6,223 bases of DNA, taken from contig JBJMVQ010000059.1 of the NCBI GenBank assembly GCA_045810625.1, positions 1-6,223 of the forward strand, given 5' to 3'. How positions within the stretch are numbered: the stretch's first letter is position 1; each line of letters opens with the position of its first letter. Positions 4,101 through 6,223 of the stretch are shown piece by piece. A program made the translations under genes and the position numbers. Under the pieces are notes generated by a model. The model had not been told where the DNA came from and did no database searches. It saw nothing but the letters and a program-made list of their open reading frames with translations. The stretch is from JACQFZ01 sp045810625 (GTDB lineage: Bacteria > Pseudomonadota > Gammaproteobacteria > Acidiferrobacterales > Sulfurifustaceae).

Positions 4101-6223
4101 TCGAAGACGACGTTGGTTTGCGTCGGTACGACGTGGAGCACGCCCTTCGCGGCGGCGAGATAGTCGACGATCTGCTCGGCGGCGGACGGCGTCAGGCGAT
4201 AATTTTCGGCGAGCCAGTCGCGCGCGTGTTGCAGTGACGCGGAGGTTAAGTGGCTAGTTGTCGCGTTAACGGACGCCGTCGCTTCGGCCGCCCTGTCCGC
4301 CCCCTCCCTTCCCTCCCCCGCGAAGCGGGGGAGGGTTGGGGTGGGGGTGTCAGTCGTCGCCGTAGGGGCGCCGGTCATTTCTGCCGTCCCCTGCCTTCCT
4401 TCGGATCGCGCCAGTGCGTCCTGCGCTTCCGTCATCTTAGTGCGTCCCTGCACGTCACCGTCGCGGGGGAGGGTTGGGGTGGGGGTGCTCAGTTCGCGGT
4501 CGACCTCTTCACGCAGCCGCGACACCGCCGCCGACAGCTCGTCCGTGCGTGCCGGCGCTTCGCCGAGCCAGAACGGTATCGACGGCGGCTGGCCTTTCGC
4601 ATCTTCGACGCGCACCGTGCCCGGTTCCACTTTGAGAATGCGATAGGACGTATTGCCGAGCTGGAAGATATCGCCCGACATGCTTTCAACCGCGAAGTCC
4701 TCGTTCACCGTTCCGACCGGCGTACCGGACGGCTCCAGCACGACCCGATAGTCCGCGGTGTCGGGAATCGCGCCGCCGTTCGTGAGCGCGGTGAGGCGTG
4801 CGCCTTTGCGCGCGCGCAGCACACCGTTCACCGCGTCGCGATGCAGATACGCCGAGCGCCGCCCGCGGCGCGTCGCGAAGCCGTCGGCGAGCATGCGTAC
4901 GACGTCCTTATATTCCTCGCGTTTGAGCTCACGGTACGGATAGGCGCGGCGCAGCGTTTCGTAGAGCCACTGTTCGGAAACGCCGCCGCCCGCCAAGTCC
5001 GGCACAGTCTCAGGCTCTTGTTCACCGTCGGTGCTCGCGTGCGGCTCCGCGTCACTCGTTTCCGTAAAGACGTGTAAATCCGCCGGCGGACTTACGCGCT
5101 CGCCGCTGCCCCCTCCCATGCCTCCCCCGCGAGGCGGGGGAGGGTTAGGGTGGGGGTGCAAGTCGGCGCGTCGGTTTTCCAACTCGCTCGACGTCCGACC
5201 CGCAACTTCGGCGACGATCTGCTGCGCGAGCACATCGAGCGGTTTCGGCGGTATCCGCAGCCGATCGAGATCGCCTTGCTCGATCGAGTGAAGGAGCGCC
5301 GTGCATTCGATCAATTCGTCGCGCGTGAGCGGGAACAGGCGCGCTTTCGGCGTGCCGGTCACGGAGTGGCCGGCGCGGCCGGCGCGTTGCAGGAATGTAG
5401 CGATCGAACGCGGCGAGCCGAGTTGGCAGACGAGATCGACGTCGCCGATATCGATGCCCAGCTCGAGCGATGCGGTCGCGACGAGCGCTTTCAGTTCGCC
5501 GCGCTTCAGGCGTTGCTCGGCGTCGAAGCGGCTTTCTTTTGCGAGGCTGCCGTGATGCGACATCACGTGCTCCTTGCCGATGCGATCGCTCAGGTGACGC
5601 GCCGCGCGTTCGGCGAGCCGGCGCGTGTTGACGAAGATGAGCGTCGTGCGATGGCCCTGCACCAGCTCGGCGAGGCGGTCGTACAGCTCTTCCCACACCT
5701 CGTTCGCCATCACGGCGGAGAGCGGTGAGCGTGGCAGTTCGAGCGCGAGATCGCGCGCGCGTTTGTGGCCGGTATCGATGACCGTGCAGTCGGGTTCGGC
5801 GAAGCTCGCGCGTGCTTCGACAGGCTCAGCACGGGCTTCGAGCGGCCTGTCCTGGGCGAAGTCGAAGGACTCAGCGCGAACGGATTTCAGTGGCTCAGCG
5901 CGACCGGCTGTTTCATCCGTTCCTCCTGACTTTGTCGAAGGACCATGTCCTGAGCTTGTCGAAGGACCATGTCCTGAGCTTGTCGAAGGACCATGTCCTG
6001 AGCTTGTCGAAGGACCATGTCCTGAGCCCGTCGAAGGACCACGTCCTGAGCTTGTCGAAGGACCATGTCCTGAGCCCGTCGAAGGACCATGTCCTGAGCC
6101 CGTCGAAGGACCATGTCCTGAGCTTGTCGAAGGACCATGTCCTGAGCTTGTCGAAGGACCATGTCCTGAGCTTGTCGAAGGACCATGTCCTGAGCTTGTC
6201 GAAGGACGCACATCCGCGCCGAC
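1136..6223 (-). CDS. lhr: ATP-dependent helicase Lhr, lacking N-terminal lobe (runs off window)
   Basis: Lhr is a superfamily 2 DNA-dependent ATPase that moves 3' to 5' on single-stranded DNA and unwinds RNA:DNA hybrids in repair. The frame is open to the right edge; residues here are numbered from the GTG at 6209-6211, giving 1691. That GTG is not the true start, because the first RecA lobe (Walker A, DEAD/DEIH box) must precede it. RecA lobe 2 spans about 138-330: TLIFVNTRR (190-198), SHHGS (218-222), motif V LVATASLELGIDIG (243-256) and motif VI QRAGRAGH (275-282). A winged helix follows (about 410-480). After it comes the Lhr-specific part with IPDTADYRVVLEP (482-494), VNEDFAVES (502-510) and HAPFGNRINRAWG (718-730). 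The C-terminal region (about 910-1691) is of the long bacterial Lhr type, ending with GRFVAGFSGEQYALPEAV (1584-1601). The E. coli C-terminal domain has been linked to uracil-DNA glycosylase activity; whether that holds here is unknown. Six in-frame repeat-derived inserts enlarge the protein: about 1-137, 346-409, 576-657, 1001-1083, 1183-1234 and 1469-1530. The conserved blocks are uninterrupted, so the gene appears functional. Confidence 0.95.
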   Translation of the reverse strand, partial: VGADVRPSTSSGHGPSTSSGHGPSTSSGHGPSTSSGHGPSTGSGHGPSTGSGHGPSTSSGRGPSTGSGHGPSTSSGHGPSTSSGHGPSTSSGHGPSTKSGGTDETAGRAEPLKSVRAESFDFAQDRPLEARAEPVEARASFAEPDCTVIDTGHKRARDLALELPRSPLSAVMANEVWEELYDRLAELVQGHRTTLIFVNTRRLAERAARHLSDRIGKEHVMSHHGSLAKESRFDAEQRLKRGELKALVATASLELGIDIGDVDLVCQLGSPRSIATFLQRAGRAGHSVTGTPKARLFPLTRDELIECTALLHSIEQGDLDRLRIPPKPLDVLAQQIVAEVAGRTSSELENRRADLHPHPNPPPPRGGGMGGGSGERVSPPADLHVFTETSDAEPHASTDGEQEPETVPDLAGGGVSEQWLYETLRRAYPYRELKREEYKDVVRMLADGFATRRGRRSAYLHRDAVNGVLRARKGARLTALTNGGAIPDTADYRVVLEPSGTPVGTVNEDFAVESMSGDIFQLGNTSYRILKVEPGTVRVEDAKGQPPSIPFWLGEAPARTDELSAAVSRLREEVDRELSTPTPTLPRDGDVQGRTKMTEAQDALARSEGRQGTAEMTGAPTATTDTPTPTLPRFAGEGREGADRAAEATASVNATTSHLTSASLQHARDWLAENYRLTPSAAEQIVDYLAAAKGVLHVVPTQTNVVFERFFDETGGMQLVIHAPFGNRINRAWGLALRKRFCRKFNFELQAAATEDAIVLSLGETHSFPLEEVARYLHSNSVRDILIQALLAAPLFTTRWRWNATISLAVKRFRGGRKNPAPLQRMDAEDLVAVVFPDQIACAENLAGEREIPDHPLVRQTIDDCLHEAMDIDGLVALLKRIEAGQVNIIARDLPHPSPLAQEILNAKPYAFLDDAPLEERRTQAVMSRSWLDPLAAGDLGRLDPDAIARVRTEAWPEIASADELHDALMLLGFVDEREGDASGWRAHLDELIAARRATRVQADRSPPRCNDVQGSTEIGLARPCATAKLGLLSGIAGAQGEPERDEGPADLRPGERARQEPSPGFRAQQDCAAKKARSDAEMGGGTFETLSDSAERIYWVAAEQLPLLRALHPGARLNPEIQTPAEYTREWTREAALVEILRARLQGLGPVTVDALAQSLGADASEIQTALLALESEGFVMRGEFSSHSPSPAVAGEGWGGGNDAKTYAVSDERPPSSFLPPQAGEGGEPTRALRARTQPNVEWCERRLLARIHRYTVDRLRAEIEPVAASDFLRFLFEWQGVTAEPRAEGPQALGSIIEQLQGFEAAATAWESEILRARMEGYDPDWLDDLCRAGRVVWARLTPPKVNGGERAAGPVRSTPITLLPRREWRYWQTAATKSDAEPARPSSRAQAVAEFLEQHGASFFEEITSGTNLLKSEVEEALGELVALGRVQSDSFDGLRALLIPADKRRTGYRRRRIANAIEEAGRWSLLRSPSLSLPRGGDVQGRTKIARDRMSGAIQRVGVGASGSPPSPSLPPQAKEGSVPKRADARTEDTTEHIARALLRRYGVVFRKLLTREIDRLPPWIELLRVYRRLEARGEIRGGRFVAGFSGEQYALPEAVPMLRTVRRKPKNEQFVSLSAADPLNLIGILTPGGRVPALAGNRVLYRDGVPVAIQVGGKTEFLIDVPEQDAWNARNALIRGVANASSASH
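1622..1807. repeat. In-frame palindromic repeat insert A in lhr
   Basis: This insert corresponds to helicase residues about 1469-1530, which are rich in Ser, Pro and Gly (SLSLPRGGDVQGRTKI ... PSLPPQAKEG) and unlike the flanking conserved helicase sequence. The DNA holds a perfect hairpin at 1680-1700 (GGGGGCGAG, 3-base loop, CTCGCCCCC), where two G-rich elements meet head to head. It also has a degenerate hairpin at about 1648-1671, the shared 27-base module (1743-1769), and a further G-rich half-element at 1773-1782. Edges are estimated from where family-like protein sequence stops and resumes. Confidence 0.8.
2510..2665. repeat. In-frame palindromic repeat insert B in lhr, REPIN-like
   Basis: This insert covers helicase residues about 1183-1234 (SPSPAVAGEGWGGG ... 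SSFLPPQAGEGGEP). Two hairpins face each other: 2541-2564 (11-bp stem, 2-base loop) and 2628-2653 (11-bp stem, AACA loop). Their G-rich tails point inward across a spacer of about 35 bases. The head-to-head pair of palindromes has the geometry of a REPIN, although the sequence differs from the GTAG-type REPs at the left end of the window. It lies between a winged-helix-like segment ending GFVMRGEF and the NVEWCERRLLARIHRYTV block. Confidence 0.82.
2963..3211. repeat. In-frame repeat insert C in lhr, with 10-bp hairpin
   Basis: This is the longest of the five palindromic inserts, covering helicase residues about 1001-1083. They begin SPPRCNDVQGSTEIG and end KKARSDAEMGGG. A perfect hairpin lies at 3065-3087 (ACGAAGGTCC, loop GCT, GGACCTTCGT). 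A diverged copy of the shared 27-base module lies at 3169-3195, and a half copy of the C-rich arm (CCCCCTCCC) near 2967-2975. The middle part differs from the other inserts, so a second repeat family may be nested here. Outer edges are estimated from protein conservation. Confidence 0.75.
4241..4486. repeat. In-frame palindromic repeat insert D in lhr, with 138-bp period
   Basis: This insert covers helicase residues about 576-657. It contains a perfect hairpin at 4311-4335 (11-bp stem, GAA loop). A 25-base direct repeat occurs at 4325-4349 and again, identically, at 4463-4487. The 138-base offset is 46 codons, so TPTPTLPR is encoded twice (576-583 and 622-629). The shared 27-base module is at 4434-4460. 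The insert separates WLGEAPARTDELSAAVSRLR from the LQHARDWLAENY helix, an apparent domain junction. Confidence 0.85.
4985..5176. repeat. In-frame palindromic repeat insert E in lhr
   Basis: This insert covers helicase residues about 346-409, between the end of RecA lobe 2 (LAQQIVAEVAGR) and the winged helix (EQWLYETLRRAYPYREL). The clear repeat is an imperfect palindrome of about 50 bases at 5109-5159 with a perfect core at 5121-5143 (10-bp stem, GAG loop). On the protein it reads HPHPNPPPPRGGGMGGG. The remaining residues of the insert (acidic, Thr/Ser/Glu-rich) have no visible repeat and may be a natural linker. Confidence 0.78.
5815..5870. repeat. Dispersed inverted element in the Lhr hinge
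   Basis: CTTCGACAGGCTCAGCACG (5815-5833) and the segment at 5849-5870, which contains GTCCTGGGCGAAGTCG, are oppositely oriented relatives of the unit in the neighbouring tandem array. Together they form a head-to-head pair about 56 bases long. On the protein it reads FDFAQDRPLEARAEPVEARA, immediately before lobe 2 starts at DCTVIDTGH. Peptides of this type recur in many high-GC proteobacterial genomes as translated repeats; that is recollection, not shown here. Confidence 0.75.
5931..6207. repeat. 24-bp tandem array (about 11.5 units) within lhr
   Basis: The anchor GTCGAAGGA occurs 12 times, at 5934, 5958, 5982, 6006, 6030, 6054, 6078, 6102, 6126, 6150, 6174 and 6198, always exactly 24 bases apart. 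Units are nearly identical. The internal units differ only by CTTG versus CCCG (Ser/Gly) and one CAT to CGT codon change (His to Arg). In the helicase frame each unit encodes STSSGHGP. Each unit contains a small palindrome, AGGAC-CAT-GTCCT. Because the unit is eight codons, gain or loss of copies keeps the frame. There are no unique spacers. Confidence 0.97.

Noticed and set aside
5931..6207. CRISPR-like regular repeat spacing
   Set aside because: The 24-bp units are contiguous with no unique spacers, and the array is in frame with the helicase.
6209..6211. GTG as the true start of the helicase
   Set aside because: The frame stays open to the window edge, and an Lhr protein needs its first RecA lobe upstream; this GTG is merely the first possible start inside the window.
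5887..6213. Repetitive open frame giving MVLRQAQD repeats on the minus strand
   Set aside because: It is an alternative frame of the 24-bp array; the helicase frame continues into conserved lobe 2 sequence while this one does not.

Overview
The window looks like chromosomal DNA from a high-GC proteobacterium. The helicase gene is about 64% G+C by hand count of sample lines. A gammaproteobacterium is my best guess, because of the RAYT/GTAG-type REP pair, the long Lhr helicase with its bacterial C-terminal region, and the abundant GC-rich palindromic repeats that read through as protein. Genus cannot be named from the sequence alone.

Layout from left to right. (1) Bases 1-252 (+) are the last 83 codons of a REP-associated tyrosine transposase (RAYT). 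(2) Bases 252-719 are bounded by two perfect 36-bp inverted copies of a GTAG-type REP hairpin. They enclose one small, lower-GC gene on the minus strand (295-666), whose protein layout resembles trypsin-co-occurring-domain (Trypco2)-like proteins. The left REP begins on the last base of the RAYT stop codon, so transposase, its presumed substrate hairpins and a passenger gene sit side by side. (3) Bases 720-791 are a short A+T-rich spacer. (4) Bases 792-1136 (-) encode a small, probably exported protein with 12 cysteines in its mature part; its ATG overlaps the helicase stop by one base. (5) Bases 1136-6223 (-) are the bulk of an Lhr-type superfamily 2 helicase gene, open at the right edge. The N-terminal ATPase lobe lies outside the window.

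The most striking feature is the helicase gene. Its conserved core is interrupted at no fewer than six places by stop-free, in-frame repeat DNA. Five inserts are built from G-rich/C-rich palindromes, three of which share a second module that always reads DVQG(R/S)T. The sixth, in the hinge between the two motor lobes, holds a dispersed inverted element plus a 24-bp tandem array of about 11.5 units that encodes an eight-residue repeat (STSSGHGP). All inserts lie at apparent domain boundaries, which suggests repeated colonisation of tolerated linkers.

Functional links: lhr and the cysteine-rich gene are probably co-transcribed. The RAYT, the REPs and the enclosed gene form a separate module with transfer-like features. 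No tRNA, rRNA, CRISPR array or insertion sequence with conventional ends was seen.
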